This document shows positions 45,165-54,950 of a stretch of 64,000 nt of DNA, in pieces. The stretch lies in the NCBI RefSeq assembly GCF_022568815.1, contig NZ_JAKZHX010000014.1:1-64000 (forward strand), written 5' to 3'. Under the pieces are notes generated by a model that searched no databases, was not told the DNA's origin, and saw nothing but the letters and a program-made list of their open reading frames with translations. This stretch comes from Undibacterium paludis. Lineage in GTDB: Bacteria > Pseudomonadota > Gammaproteobacteria > Burkholderiales > Burkholderiaceae_D. The translations under genes and the position numbers were made by a program. How positions within the stretch are numbered: the stretch's first letter is position 1; each line of letters opens with the position of its first letter.

Positions 45165-45710
45165 ATGAGTCAAATTACGTCCGGCGATGCCGGTCAGGCC
45201 AGGGAATGGCTGCCTCCCAGTGTTGCCTTGCAGCGCTTTACACCACCGGGTGACTTGCTGTGGACCGATGCCGCGCCAGTAATTGAAAGAAAACGCTACG
45301 GCTACCGTGTCGGATCGCTCAACCTGCTGATCAGGGCAGAGGTTGGCAGTGAAGTGATACGGCCGCAAGCGCTTGCACCTTTGCCTGGTGCGGCCAGCCA
45401 CCTGCTTGGCCTGATCAATTTGCGCGGCAATCTGGTACCTGTCTTTGACCTGGGCCTGGTGTTGTCTGGCCGACGTTCGGAAATCACTGCCGGTAAATTA
45501 TTCCTGATACTGGACAAGGCAGAAAATGCTGTCGGCATGCTGATAGACAGTTACCCCCAGCCTTTGACTGCGTTGCGCACGATTACGCAAATGCCGCAAT
45601 TACCGGTTTCGCTGGAAGCGCATGTACCTGCAGCTTACGTGAAAGACGAGAAGGTCTGGCTGGATTTTAATCACGAAAGTTTTTTTGAAAAACTCAGCCG
45701 TAGTTCCTGA
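45165..45710 (+). CDS. pilI: PilI-like CheW coupling protein
   Basis: The 181-residue protein is a CheW domain: RVGSLNLLIRAEVGSEVI, then PLPGAASHLLGLINLRGNLVPVFDLG, and a C-terminal strand WLDFNHESFFEKLSRS. It links the PilJ receptor to the ChpA kinase. The IxxLRGxxxPV motif is intact. An AAGCGGAG box lies before the ATG. Confidence 0.88.
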   Translation: MSQITSGDAGQAREWLPPSVALQRFTPPGDLLWTDAAPVIERKRYGYRVGSLNLLIRAEVGSEVIRPQALAPLPGAASHLLGLINLRGNLVPVFDLGLVLSGRRSEITAGKLFLILDKAENAVGMLIDSYPQPLTALRTITQMPQLPVSLEAHVPAAYVKDEKVWLDFNHESFFEKLSRSS

Positions 45711-45821
45711 GCCCAATTCCAATATTGATTTTCAAATTAGACCCGGATCGACAGCAGGTAATTCGCACCACGACAATCTGATTCACTGTTCTTTGTTGAT
45801 GTTCCACCTGTGGAGAGCAAA

Positions 45822-47627
45822 ATGAAATTACGTACGCCGAATATTGGTACCCGGCTGAGTCTGGGTTTTACCGCAGTGTTGTTGTTGCTGGCAATCACAG
45901 CCTGGCTGGCTACATCCAACCTGAAGTCCATCAATGAAGGTACGCACCGTATTGTGGATGGTAGCTATCCCAAGGTAGTGCTGGCATACAAGATGCTCGG
46001 TAATGTCAATGCGAACGCACGTTCCATGCGTAATATGCTCTTGCTCAATGATGCTGCGGCGATAGAGAAAGAACAGCAACTGATTCTGTCCCGCAGGCAG
46101 AATCAGGATGCCAATATTGCCGGTTTTGAAAAGCTGATCGCCAGTGATGAAGAGAAGGCCATCTTCGATACGGCAACTGAAGCCAGGAATAAATATGGTG
46201 TTGCGCAAAGGGAGTTCCTGCGTCTGGCAACCGAAGGCAAGAAGGCCGAAGCCAGCGCCTGGCTTCTGGGGAATCTGCAGGCTGACCAGGAAAAATGGTT
46301 TACTTCCATGGATACCCTGATCGACTATCAAACCAGGCTGGTGAACAAGGACGGTGCAGCCGCCGACAGTACTTACCAGAATTCAAAAAATATCCTGTTG
46401 GCGGTGGCTGCTGCATCCATCCTGCTGGCTGGTGCAATTGCTTACCTGATGACACGCAGTATCACCCGTCCGGTTACACATCTGATTGGCGTCATGCAGA
46501 AATTGACGCAAGGCGACGCAACAGTACGTGCCAATAGCAAACTGCCCGACGAGATCGGCAAACTTTCGCGCCAGTTCGACAGGATGGTGGATGAGCGTGA
46601 AGCCAGCCGCAAGAGCATAGAAGAAGAAAATGAAAAGCTCAACGAATCTGTGCTGGTCTTGTTGCAGGCGGTGGCGCAACTGGCGAACAGGGACCTGACA
46701 GTCAAGGTCCCTGTTTCTGCTGACGTGACCGGCGCGGTATCCGATGCGCTCAACCTGCTGACCAGTGAAACAGCCAAGGTGCTACGCGATGTAAGTAATA
46801 TTTCTGCCGACGTGACCGAGGCGACGCTGAAAGTGAAAGAGCAGTCAGATAACGTGTTGGCTGCGGCGGCAGAAGAAAGGCTGGAAGTGGAACACACCAC
46901 GGTGTCACTGTCGACAGCATCAGAAGAAATGCGCACTATTGCCGACCTGGCCCAGAACTGCAATCGCGCTGCTGACAATGCGATACGCTCCACCAAGCTG
47001 GCGATGGAAACCGTAACCAGTACAGTAGGCGGTATTAACAGCACCCGTGAAATCATCCGCGAAACTGAGAAGCGGATCAAACGCCTGGGTGAACGTTCAC
47101 AGGAAATTTCCGGTGCCGTCGGCCTGATCAATGCGATTGCGGAACGTACCCATATCCTGGCGCTGAACGCCAGCATGCATGCGGCATCAGCCGGTGAAGC
47201 AGGCCGCGGTTTTGCGGTGGTTGCGGATGAGGTGCAAAGGCTGGCAGAAAATGCGCGCCAGGCGACTTTGCAAATCTCTGGCCTGGTCAATAACATCCAG
47301 CTGGAAACATCCGATACGGTCAATACCATGAATTCGGCCATTGCCCAGGTTGTGGAAGGCAGCCGTCTGGCAGAGCAGGCCGGTTTGCAGATGCAGGCAA
47401 CACAGAATGCTACGACAGAATTGGTGGAGTCGGTACAGCAGATTGCCGTCAAGTCTCAGGACCAGGCCAAGGCCAGTGAAGAATTGCTTGATCGTGCTAT
47501 ACAGATCAAGAAAACCAACCAGGTGACCAGTTTGCAACTTGATGAGCAGTCCGCACAAACCAATAACCTGGTGGAATACGCCAAGATGCTGTTGTCCACA
47601 GTCCGTGTATTCAAGTTGGCAGCCTGA
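45822..47627 (+). CDS. pilJ: PilJ-like methyl-accepting chemotaxis protein
   Basis: The 601-residue receptor has a first membrane span (about 13-34), a periplasmic four-helix bundle (about 35-185), a second span (about 190-210), a HAMP linker (RSITRPVTHLIGVMQKL) and a long cytoplasmic coiled coil. The signalling tip ALNASMHAASAGEAGRGFAVVADEVQRLAENAR is close to the usual EAARAGE form. ATG 45822 has GGAG upstream. It should sense surface contact or pilus state. Confidence 0.9.
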   Translation: MKLRTPNIGTRLSLGFTAVLLLLAITAWLATSNLKSINEGTHRIVDGSYPKVVLAYKMLGNVNANARSMRNMLLLNDAAAIEKEQQLILSRRQNQDANIAGFEKLIASDEEKAIFDTATEARNKYGVAQREFLRLATEGKKAEASAWLLGNLQADQEKWFTSMDTLIDYQTRLVNKDGAAADSTYQNSKNILLAVAAASILLAGAIAYLMTRSITRPVTHLIGVMQKLTQGDATVRANSKLPDEIGKLSRQFDRMVDEREASRKSIEEENEKLNESVLVLLQAVAQLANRDLTVKVPVSADVTGAVSDALNLLTSETAKVLRDVSNISADVTEATLKVKEQSDNVLAAAAEERLEVEHTTVSLSTASEEMRTIADLAQNCNRAADNAIRSTKLAMETVTSTVGGINSTREIIRETEKRIKRLGERSQEISGAVGLINAIAERTHILALNASMHAASAGEAGRGFAVVADEVQRLAENARQATLQISGLVNNIQLETSDTVNTMNSAIAQVVEGSRLAEQAGLQMQATQNATTELVESVQQIAVKSQDQAKASEELLDRAIQIKKTNQVTSLQLDEQSAQTNNLVEYAKMLLSTVRVFKLAA

Positions 47628-47735
47628 ACAGGCAAATGTGTTTTTGATTTTGAATTTTGGGTAAATCCAGAGCAGGCCCTGATTGCATCAGGCCGCAAGC
47701 AAGGCAGGGCTGCTCATCACAAAGTCTGAGGCGAT

Positions 47736-50700
47736 ATGGAACAGCTAGAAAACCATGCTACAGATTTCAGCCATATTGTTCTCGGCGCCCTGGACGAAGT
47801 GTTCAATGCCCTTGAAGCCGATACTGTTCATTCGACCGATGTCAGTGAAGTCACGCGCGCGCTGGCCTGTTATATAGAGCAGTTACGTCGCATCCGTGCG
47901 GCTGCTTCAGCGGCAGACATGCCTGGTCTGCATTGGGTCTGTGCTTTGATAGAGCGTAATCTGATCAGCCTGCATAACCAGAATCGTCATCTCAGTGAAG
48001 AAGAGTACTGCCTGCTTAATGAATGGCCAGACCTGCTGGCAAGCCACGCGCTGAACCATGGTGACAAGAACATAGAAACCCTGATTACCCATTTGTCGAC
48101 TGCCAGCTGGCCTTTGCCCCTGAGTCAGATCGACAGCAATGAATTAAGGCAGTTGCTCAACACCGACCCTTTGACACCGGTTGATGAAAGTGAAGACCCA
48201 CCGCCGCTGTTTCTGGTGCCGTCTGTGGAATCTGTGAGTGAAAAAAATGTGGAAGGTGAAGCAGAAGTAAATCGTGTCGATGCAAACACAGTTACGAATG
48301 CAGACGCTGGCGCCAGTGAAAATTCCAATAGTCATCGCGGCGAAGATACGCATCCGGTGCCAGCACCGGGGCCGGAAACCGTGGCAGAAACCCAGGATAT
48401 CAGCGTAACGGATGTACTGGATGCGGAAATTGAACAGTCCATGGATCTGAATTTGTCCTCTGGCCTGCATGATGCCATTGATGCCCTGGTCATGACCCTG
48501 GCTGCCGATGAGAATTTTGGCCATGGTGGTGAAAGCGATACCACGACCCTGCAATGTTATGCAGCCCAGCTACAGGCCTTTTCCACCTGTGCGTCCCAGT
48601 TGGCGATGCATGCCATTGCCGATGCTTCTCATGGTTTTGCGGATGTTGTCAGCATGCGTTCAGAAACCCGGCAGACCCTGGATGAAACCGAACTGGCCAT
48701 CCTGAACCGCTTCCCGTTGATGCTGATGGATGGGATCGCTGATCCGGAAAATCCCGAGTTGGTAGCAGGCTTGCTCGATGTGATTTATGACCCTGTATGG
48801 AATAAGGAAACACCAGACCTATTGACACAGACGGAACCCGAACCAAACGACACAAGTTTTGAACATCGCTATGTGGCCGGGCAGGAAATCAGTGAAGACA
48901 TGCTGCATCTGTTTGCCAAGGAATTTGGCCTGATGAGTGACATGCTGGCAGAAGACCTGGCAGCAGTCATGACAGCTGATCAGGAGAAGCTGGCTTTGGC
49001 CAAACAAAACTACGTTGATGCTTTGGTACGCGTAGGGTCAACCGCCGCATCCGTCGGCCTGACCGCATTGAACCAATTGCTGGGTATCGTTGCCAGTCGT
49101 GTTGCCTCGGTGAACGGTGCGCCAGACGATCAGCAGCATGCCTTGCTCGGTGAATTGCCTTCACGTTTGCTCAATTATCTGCAGCAACCCACAGATGAAG
49201 TGGCTGCCCTGGAATTACTGAGTCTGGTGCTTGACGCTGCCTGGCCCGCTGGTGATGCGCCGCCAGCCGGTGAAAACCTGTTTGCTGAATTGATCAATGT
49301 GCAGGTGACTGTCGCCGAGGGCGAAGGAACTGAAGAGGCCATCGTCGTCACAGCCAGCGATGTGTCCTTGCAACTGCCCGATGATTTGAATACAGAACTG
49401 TTTGATGGGCTGCTGCAAGAATTGCCTGTGCAGGTGAATAACTTTACGTCGGCCATAGAAAAATTTTCCAGTGGCACCGGCAGCATGCAGGATATCGAGC
49501 AAGCCAAGCGCGCAGCGCATACGCTGAAAGGAGCAGCAAACACCGTGGGCGTGGCAGGTATCGCCAATCTGACCCATCACCTTGAAGATTTGCTGATAGG
49601 TCTTGGCAACACGCGCAGCCTGCCCGACAAGGATCTGGCGGACTTGCTGACCGAGGCTGGCGACTGCCTTGAAGCCATGGGCGAAGCTGTCATGGGCAGC
49701 GGTTCCGTGCCGGAACAGGCACAGGAAATCCTGCAGCAAGTCTGTGACCATGCGCGCCTGATGCGCAACGGTGAGTCGGGAGTGGAGCAAATCAAATTGG
49801 TCACAGAGGATGATGCTGTCGATCAGAAGCAGCCTTCCGCGGAAATGCAGACCGGCGGCGTGGTACTGGATTTGGTGGAACCAGGTTCACATGCAGCTGA
49901 ACCCATGCTGCGCGTGCCTGCCAAGGTCATTGATGAATTGCTGCGGCTGGCCGGTGAAAATGTCATCTCGAATGCGCAAATCCAGGAGCAATTGAAGCAG
50001 ACACAGAAGCAGTCCAAGGCCATACAGAAACATGACATCCTGTTCCAGAAACTGATTGCCGACCTGGAAACCCTGGTTGATGTACGTGGTATGGCTGGTC
50101 CGCAAAAGATGGCCAGCATCAACGCGCATGACGGTGATTTTGATCCGCTGGAATTTGAACGGTATAGCGAGCTGCATACCATTACAGCGCAACTGGTGGA
50201 AGCGCGTACCGATGCGTTCGAGATGTCCAACCACATCGATGAACAGTTGAAGGGTCTGGCGGAATTGCTGGAAGTGCAGCGCCGCCTGCAAATGGAAAAC
50301 CAGCATGCCGTCATCCGTACCCGCCTGGTGCCGGTTACTACTGTCGTCTCGCGTCTGCAGCGCAGCGTACGCCAGACTTGCCGTTTGCTGGACAAGCAGG
50401 TCAACCTCAACATACTCGGCGCCAATACCAATATCGACAGCAATATGCTCAATGATCTGACCGATCCCCTGATGCATATCTTGCGCAATGCGGTGGATCA
50501 TGGCATAGAGGATGCGGGTGCCAGGCACACAGCAAGAAAACCTGTAATCGGACAGATAGAATTGAGCTTCGCCCGCGAAGGCAGTTCCATCGTCGTGCGC
50601 TGCAAGGATGACGGCGCCGGTCTGGACTATGAAGCCATACGCCGTACAGCAATCAAGCGCAGGATGATCAGTGCTGACCGTATCCTGTCAGAAGAAGAAC

Positions 50701-51737
50701 TGGCCCGGCTGATACTGATGCCGGGATTCTCCACCCGAGAGATCAGTACCCAGACTTCAGGACGCGGCATAGGCATGGACATGGTGCATGCGCGTATTCT
50801 GGAAATGAAAGGCTCACTGAACCTGCGCTCTGTCGCCGGCCAGGGCCTGGTGGTGGAATTGCGCCTGCCAGCCAGTCTCTTGTCTGAACATACCTTGATG
50901 GCGCGTGTAGGTGGCAACATGATGGCCATCTCCAGCCGTCGCATCATCGACATCCATTACATCACTGATGCACAGATAGACATGATCGCTGATCAACAGG
51001 TATATCGCGTCGGCGATGCCGTACATAAATTGCTCAAGCTCGAACAGTTGCTGAATATGCCGGCCAGGCAAAAAGACGCACACAGCTATGGTTACCCTGT
51101 ATTGCTGATCAGTACGGATACGGGTGCCACCTGTGCGATCCAGGTGCCTGAGCTGGTGGATGGCCGCGAAGTCGTTGTCAAGAAATTTGGCCGCTATGTG
51201 CCGCGGATACAGGGCACCATCGGCGCGGTCATTCTCGGTGACGGCAGCGTCGCACCTGTCATTGATTTGCCTGAACTGCTGAGAGCATCAACCAGGCAGG
51301 AGTTTGCCGTGGACGAGGCTTATGTCTCTGTGTCCACTGATACCGCTGCGCAGGTCAGCCATGTGCGTACTGCGCTGATTGTTGATGATTCCCTCTCTGC
51401 ACGGCGTGCTACTGCACAAATCATGCGTGATGCAGGATATGAGATACGTACCGCCATTGACGGCCTCGATGCAGTGGCCCGTATTGATGAAGAGTTGCCC
51501 GACGTAATCCTGGTGGATATGGAAATGCCGCGCATGAATGGCCTGGAACTGACCAGCCATGTACGTGCACGCAAATTGGCCAAACATATTCCTATCATCA
51601 TGATCACTTCGCGCTCCACGCAAAAACACCGGCAGCAAGGTGACGCCGCTGGTGTCGATGCTTACCTGGTCAAGCCCTTCAGTGCAGATGCCTTGCTCCA
51701 GCATATCAACCGTCTCACTGGCAATACAGGAGTCTGA
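47736..51737 (+). CDS. chpA: ChpA-type hybrid histidine kinase
   Basis: The 1333-residue CheA-like kinase has several Hpt-like helical modules in its first 560 residues that lack a clear phospho-His. A canonical Hpt follows with His595 (AAHTLKGAA). Then come a dimerisation/CheA-like H-ATPase domain (N box LMHILRNAVDHGIED about 908-922; GRGIGMDMV about 1009), a CheW-like domain (about 1055-1195) and a C-terminal receiver with Asp1261 (LVDMEMPRMNG) and Lys in LVKPF. It is the central kinase of the cluster, phosphorylating the PilG- and PilH-like proteins. Pseudomonas ChpA carries more phospho-transfer modules; here only one looks active. Confidence 0.9.
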   Translation: MEQLENHATDFSHIVLGALDEVFNALEADTVHSTDVSEVTRALACYIEQLRRIRAAASAADMPGLHWVCALIERNLISLHNQNRHLSEEEYCLLNEWPDLLASHALNHGDKNIETLITHLSTASWPLPLSQIDSNELRQLLNTDPLTPVDESEDPPPLFLVPSVESVSEKNVEGEAEVNRVDANTVTNADAGASENSNSHRGEDTHPVPAPGPETVAETQDISVTDVLDAEIEQSMDLNLSSGLHDAIDALVMTLAADENFGHGGESDTTTLQCYAAQLQAFSTCASQLAMHAIADASHGFADVVSMRSETRQTLDETELAILNRFPLMLMDGIADPENPELVAGLLDVIYDPVWNKETPDLLTQTEPEPNDTSFEHRYVAGQEISEDMLHLFAKEFGLMSDMLAEDLAAVMTADQEKLALAKQNYVDALVRVGSTAASVGLTALNQLLGIVASRVASVNGAPDDQQHALLGELPSRLLNYLQQPTDEVAALELLSLVLDAAWPAGDAPPAGENLFAELINVQVTVAEGEGTEEAIVVTASDVSLQLPDDLNTELFDGLLQELPVQVNNFTSAIEKFSSGTGSMQDIEQAKRAAHTLKGAANTVGVAGIANLTHHLEDLLIGLGNTRSLPDKDLADLLTEAGDCLEAMGEAVMGSGSVPEQAQEILQQVCDHARLMRNGESGVEQIKLVTEDDAVDQKQPSAEMQTGGVVLDLVEPGSHAAEPMLRVPAKVIDELLRLAGENVISNAQIQEQLKQTQKQSKAIQKHDILFQKLIADLETLVDVRGMAGPQKMASINAHDGDFDPLEFERYSELHTITAQLVEARTDAFEMSNHIDEQLKGLAELLEVQRRLQMENQHAVIRTRLVPVTTVVSRLQRSVRQTCRLLDKQVNLNILGANTNIDSNMLNDLTDPLMHILRNAVDHGIEDAGARHTARKPVIGQIELSFAREGSSIVVRCKDDGAGLDYEAIRRTAIKRRMISADRILSEEELARLILMPGFSTREISTQTSGRGIGMDMVHARILEMKGSLNLRSVAGQGLVVELRLPASLLSEHTLMARVGGNMMAISSRRIIDIHYITDAQIDMIADQQVYRVGDAVHKLLKLEQLLNMPARQKDAHSYGYPVLLISTDTGATCAIQVPELVDGREVVVKKFGRYVPRIQGTIGAVILGDGSVAPVIDLPELLRASTRQEFAVDEAYVSVSTDTAAQVSHVRTALIVDDSLSARRATAQIMRDAGYEIRTAIDGLDAVARIDEELPDVILVDMEMPRMNGLELTSHVRARKLAKHIPIIMITSRSTQKHRQQGDAAGVDAYLVKPFSADALLQHINRLTGNTGV

Positions 51738-51739
51738 TC

Positions 51740-52216
51740 ATGGGTGCAATGATGCCGGGCATGCAGCAAGAGGTGCGCAATCGCATATTGCTGTGCATCG
51801 ATGAGTTGCAACTGATGTTGCCGCAGGGAGAAGTCTGTGCCGTGGAATCGGCTGCTGATGTCAGGCGTGACGAAACACTGGCGCCTGCCATAGGGCAGAT
51901 TGCCTATCTGGGGCAAAACTGGCCGGTGTTGTGCCTCGATGGTGAATTTACCGCAATGGATGTGTTGGCCCCTGGGCGGCGTGCGTGTGTGATGCTGGCG
52001 ACAGGCAAAGGTTTTCTTGGCCTACTCTGTGATGATGTCAGGGTATTGAAGCAGCCAGGGACTGAGGACTATTCCCTGCCCGTCGCCATGCGGACCGCCA
52101 ATACACCGGTACGGGCTTTAATGCAGTTTGAATCAGGGCTGGCCTGCATCAGTGACACCAGTCACTTGCTGCAATTTGGCGCCATGGCTAAGGTCTTGCA
52201 GCAAGGGAGGAGCTAA
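51740..52216 (+). CDS. Divergent CheW-like protein (first copy)
   Basis: The 158-residue protein has faint CheW-fold features: an N-terminal strand ILLCIDELQLMLPQGEVCAVE, and a C-terminal part GLACISDTSHLLQFG where a CheW coupling strand would lie. It lacks the clear NLRG motif of PilI. AGGAG lies 8 bases before the ATG, and it starts 2 bases after the chpA stop, so it is part of the operon. It could be a ChpC-type second coupling protein. The fold call is tentative. Confidence 0.6.
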   Translation: MGAMMPGMQQEVRNRILLCIDELQLMLPQGEVCAVESAADVRRDETLAPAIGQIAYLGQNWPVLCLDGEFTAMDVLAPGRRACVMLATGKGFLGLLCDDVRVLKQPGTEDYSLPVAMRTANTPVRALMQFESGLACISDTSHLLQFGAMAKVLQQGRS

Positions 52217-52218
52217 AC

Positions 52219-52656
52219 ATGGCTGGTGCAAACGCCTGGATGCTGGATGTTGGCGATGGTAAACGTGTTGCTATTGGTCAGCGCGAACTGATACAGATCA
52301 TCGATGGTACGGATAGTTTTACAGTACCGCTGGCACCGCCCCATATGCGTGAAGTGATCTTCTGGCAGAAACGGGCCGTACCTGTCATGCAGTTACCCAT
52401 CTGCGTTGGTGGTGAGGCTTGTGAAGGCAATATACTGGCCCTGGTTGCTTACCTTGATAGTGATGGCAAGACAGCGGGTCTGGGCGCGATACACCTGGCT
52501 GCACCACCTGTACGTGTGTATGTCGATGACGGACAGGCCGCTAGCCTGGATGACGAAAATCCGGCATGGCGTGACCTGGCCATATCCTGTTTTGAACAAG
52601 GTGGCAAAACCGTGCCGGTCCTGCATCTGAGCCGTATCTTTTCAGCACTTCATTGA
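52219..52656 (+). CDS. Divergent CheW-like protein (second copy)
   Basis: The 145-residue protein shows the CheW-like pattern GQRELIQIIDG, then PPHMREVIFWQKRAVPVMQLPI, the equivalent of the LRG/PV loop, and ends TVPVLHLSRIF. GGGAGGAG precedes the ATG, and it begins 2 bases after the previous gene. Its last 7 bases overlap the 3' end of the convergent gene at 52650. Probably a further coupling protein of the Pil-Chp system. Confidence 0.62.
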   Translation: MAGANAWMLDVGDGKRVAIGQRELIQIIDGTDSFTVPLAPPHMREVIFWQKRAVPVMQLPICVGGEACEGNILALVAYLDSDGKTAGLGAIHLAAPPVRVYVDDGQAASLDDENPAWRDLAISCFEQGGKTVPVLHLSRIFSALH

Positions 52657-53453
52657 CGATCAAGAAGATCTTGCAGCCTGGTATAAAAAGCCAGGTCTTT
52701 GGTGTGCTGGCCGCCTGGTTTTCCAGACGGTGTCTCTGTCAGAAAATTCAGCGCGTTCAGAACGATGTCACGATAAGTATCCAGCCTGTCGCTGACATGT
52801 TGGTCAGCGGGCTTGATTTGCTCACCGCTGCCAGCCCTGCCAAATATGGCACTATGCATGATCAGGCTGTAGGTCATGACATCGTCTTCATCCATGTCAT
52901 CCACCATGTTGGCCCAGGCTTGCAGGAATTCTGCTGGCGCATCACGCGGCGGGAAATGCATGGTGATGGCTGCACCGATTTCTTCCTGATGATTATGACT
53001 GAGATCGACGCTATAGCCATCTGGTAATAGCAGATTGGTTGCGCCTTCCCTGCTCAGAGTAGAGGTGTTGATGGTCTCCGCCAGGCCATGTACGTGTTGT
53101 ACTACGGCGAGTTGATATGCGGAAAGGTTTTTCAGGAAACCCTGGGGATCGCTGATGCCATTGCTGTTGTAAGCCTGGTTAAGTATGCAGGCATAGGCCA
53201 GGGTATCTTGCGCGCTGGTGCCGCGCCGCCTGGCCATTTCTGAATAGAGATCACCCATGACCGAAGGTTTATTGTCCTGATCAGGCACGCCATTGGACGC
53301 CAGCGCGAGGCTGCTGTCGATACCTGCCTGTTCGTCCGCATAGCCTGCATAGGCTGCCTTGAACTGTTCGTAAAAGTAGCTGTCAGGGGTTTTGGGGGCA
53401 ACATACAGCTGTGATAATTTTAAGCCCTGCTGACTGACCAAGCTGATGCTCAT
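52650..53453 (-). CDS. Uncharacterised cytoplasmic protein
   Basis: This 267-residue protein is not recognised. It is acidic, has no signal peptide or membrane span, and is largely helical. Noticeable stretches are DSYFYEQFKAAYAGYADEQ, the DDMDEDDVMTY acidic patch and a C-terminal helix LAFYTRLQDLLDRQ. GGAGGGG lies 3 bases before the ATG, so it is well translated. It follows the sigma-54 regulator gene by 144 bases on the same strand and converges on the Pil-Chp operon with a 7-base overlap. Confidence 0.7.
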   Translation of the reverse strand: MSISLVSQQGLKLSQLYVAPKTPDSYFYEQFKAAYAGYADEQAGIDSSLALASNGVPDQDNKPSVMGDLYSEMARRRGTSAQDTLAYACILNQAYNSNGISDPQGFLKNLSAYQLAVVQHVHGLAETINTSTLSREGATNLLLPDGYSVDLSHNHQEEIGAAITMHFPPRDAPAEFLQAWANMVDDMDEDDVMTYSLIMHSAIFGRAGSGEQIKPADQHVSDRLDTYRDIVLNALNFLTETPSGKPGGQHTKDLAFYTRLQDLLDRQ

Positions 53454-53597
53454 AGCCCCTCCGGCAAAAAAATTGGCAACAACCAGGATCTACATGGCAG
53501 GAATAATTGACTTTAACCCTGATGGTGACGTTGTCGACAAGTAGAAAATAAAGCTTGTGTTCAAATATTCTGCACCTTAAAAGCCTGGCTTGCCAGT

Positions 53598-54950
53598 TCA
53601 ACGCATGCCATATCTGCGCATTTTGTTTAGTAAACCAACGCGGGAAATGCCAAGTTGCTTTGCAGCATGGGTGTGGTTGTGTTTATTGTCGTCCAGGGCT
53701 GCGAGTATCAGGCGTTTTTCCAGGGTGGCCACTTGTTCTTCGAGCAAACCACTTGCTGTAGCGGTCGGCGGGTCAGCGACTTCACCGCAGGCCAGGGCCA
53801 GGTCATCGACAGCAATGTCCGGCAAGTCGCCCGCCAGGGCTGAAGCGGTTTGCAGACAGTGCTGCAATTCCCTCACATTACCGGGCCAGGGGTGGGAACT
53901 CAGCCATTCCAGCGCAGCCGGGGTCAGGCGCTTTGCTGGCTTGGCACGGGCAGCGATGGACTGGGCAATCAGGGCGATGTCTTCGGCTCTGTCTGCCAGG
54001 GACGTAGTGCGCATTTGTATGCCTTTCAGGCGATAGTACAAGTCGTCGCGAAAACTTTTTTCTTCTACCATCACCGCCAGGTCACGATTGGTAGCGGCGA
54101 CGATGCGCACGTCGACGCTGAGTTCGGCACGGGCGCCAATGGCAAAAAAACTGCCGGATTGTAAAAAGCGCAGCAACTTGACCTGCATGGCCAGTGGCAT
54201 TTCGCCAACTTCATCGAGGAACAGGGTACCCCCATCCGCAGCGGCGATCAGGCCCTTGCGGTCACGGTCAGCTCCGGTAAAGCTACCCTTGCAATGGCCG
54301 AATAATTCACTCTCAAACAATTCTGCCGGTATTGCGCCGCAATGCACGGCGATAAAGGGTTTACTGGCGCGCTTGCCGTGGGCATGCAGGGCACGCGCTA
54401 CCAATTCCTTGCCGGTACCACTGGGGCCGGTGATCATCACTGGCACATCGGTAGGCGCGATACGCCTTACCAGCGAGCGCAACTCGCTGAGTTCATTGCT
54501 GATACCCAGCAAGCCCATGGTATTGTCGTCGGGGGCGGCGCGGTTACGCCACTCTGCCAGTTCTTTCTCAAGACGGCGTTTGCTCATTGCCCTTTCCACC
54601 ACCACGCGCAAAATGTCCGGGTCCAGCGGTTTGGGCAAGAAATCCCAGGCGCCAAGCGCAATCGCACGTAAAGCCAGTTCACGATCAGCATGACCGGTCA
54701 TTACCACCACTGGCACTGGCGCCAGACCTGGTAACAAGGCCAGGCCTTCATCAGGCGTAAAAGATGGTGGCAGGGCCAGATCAAGCAAGACCAGGTCAAA
54801 GTCATTACTGGCGACCAGTTCTTCCACCTGTTCTGCCGTGGCTGCCAGTTTGACGATATAGCCCAGGCTGGCCAGCCAGTTGCCGCACAGGCGTTGAAAA
54901 GCTGGTTCATCATCGACCAGCAGTATGGTCTGTGTGTTTATATTGTTCAT
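53598..54950 (-). CDS. Sigma-54-dependent response regulator
   Basis: The 450-residue NtrC-type activator has a receiver (about 8-120, phospho-acceptor Asp57 in VLLDLALPP, acid pair DDE, Lys in LPKPL). The AAA+ domain has Walker A GPSGTGKE (175-182), the sigma-54-contact loop GSFTGA (222-227, Ser replacing the usual Ala of GAFTGA) and Walker B GGTLFLDEVGE. A Fis-type helix-turn-helix ends it (HTHAAKQLGISRVGLLNKMRRYGM). It overlaps the kinase gene by 4 bases, so they form one two-component system. A sigma-54 promoter lies at 56977, just beyond the kinase. Confidence 0.94.
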   Translation of the reverse strand: MNNINTQTILLVDDEPAFQRLCGNWLASLGYIVKLAATAEQVEELVASNDFDLVLLDLALPPSFTPDEGLALLPGLAPVPVVVMTGHADRELALRAIALGAWDFLPKPLDPDILRVVVERAMSKRRLEKELAEWRNRAAPDDNTMGLLGISNELSELRSLVRRIAPTDVPVMITGPSGTGKELVARALHAHGKRASKPFIAVHCGAIPAELFESELFGHCKGSFTGADRDRKGLIAAADGGTLFLDEVGEMPLAMQVKLLRFLQSGSFFAIGARAELSVDVRIVAATNRDLAVMVEEKSFRDDLYYRLKGIQMRTTSLADRAEDIALIAQSIAARAKPAKRLTPAALEWLSSHPWPGNVRELQHCLQTASALAGDLPDIAVDDLALACGEVADPPTATASGLLEEQVATLEKRLILAALDDNKHNHTHAAKQLGISRVGLLNKMRRYGMR

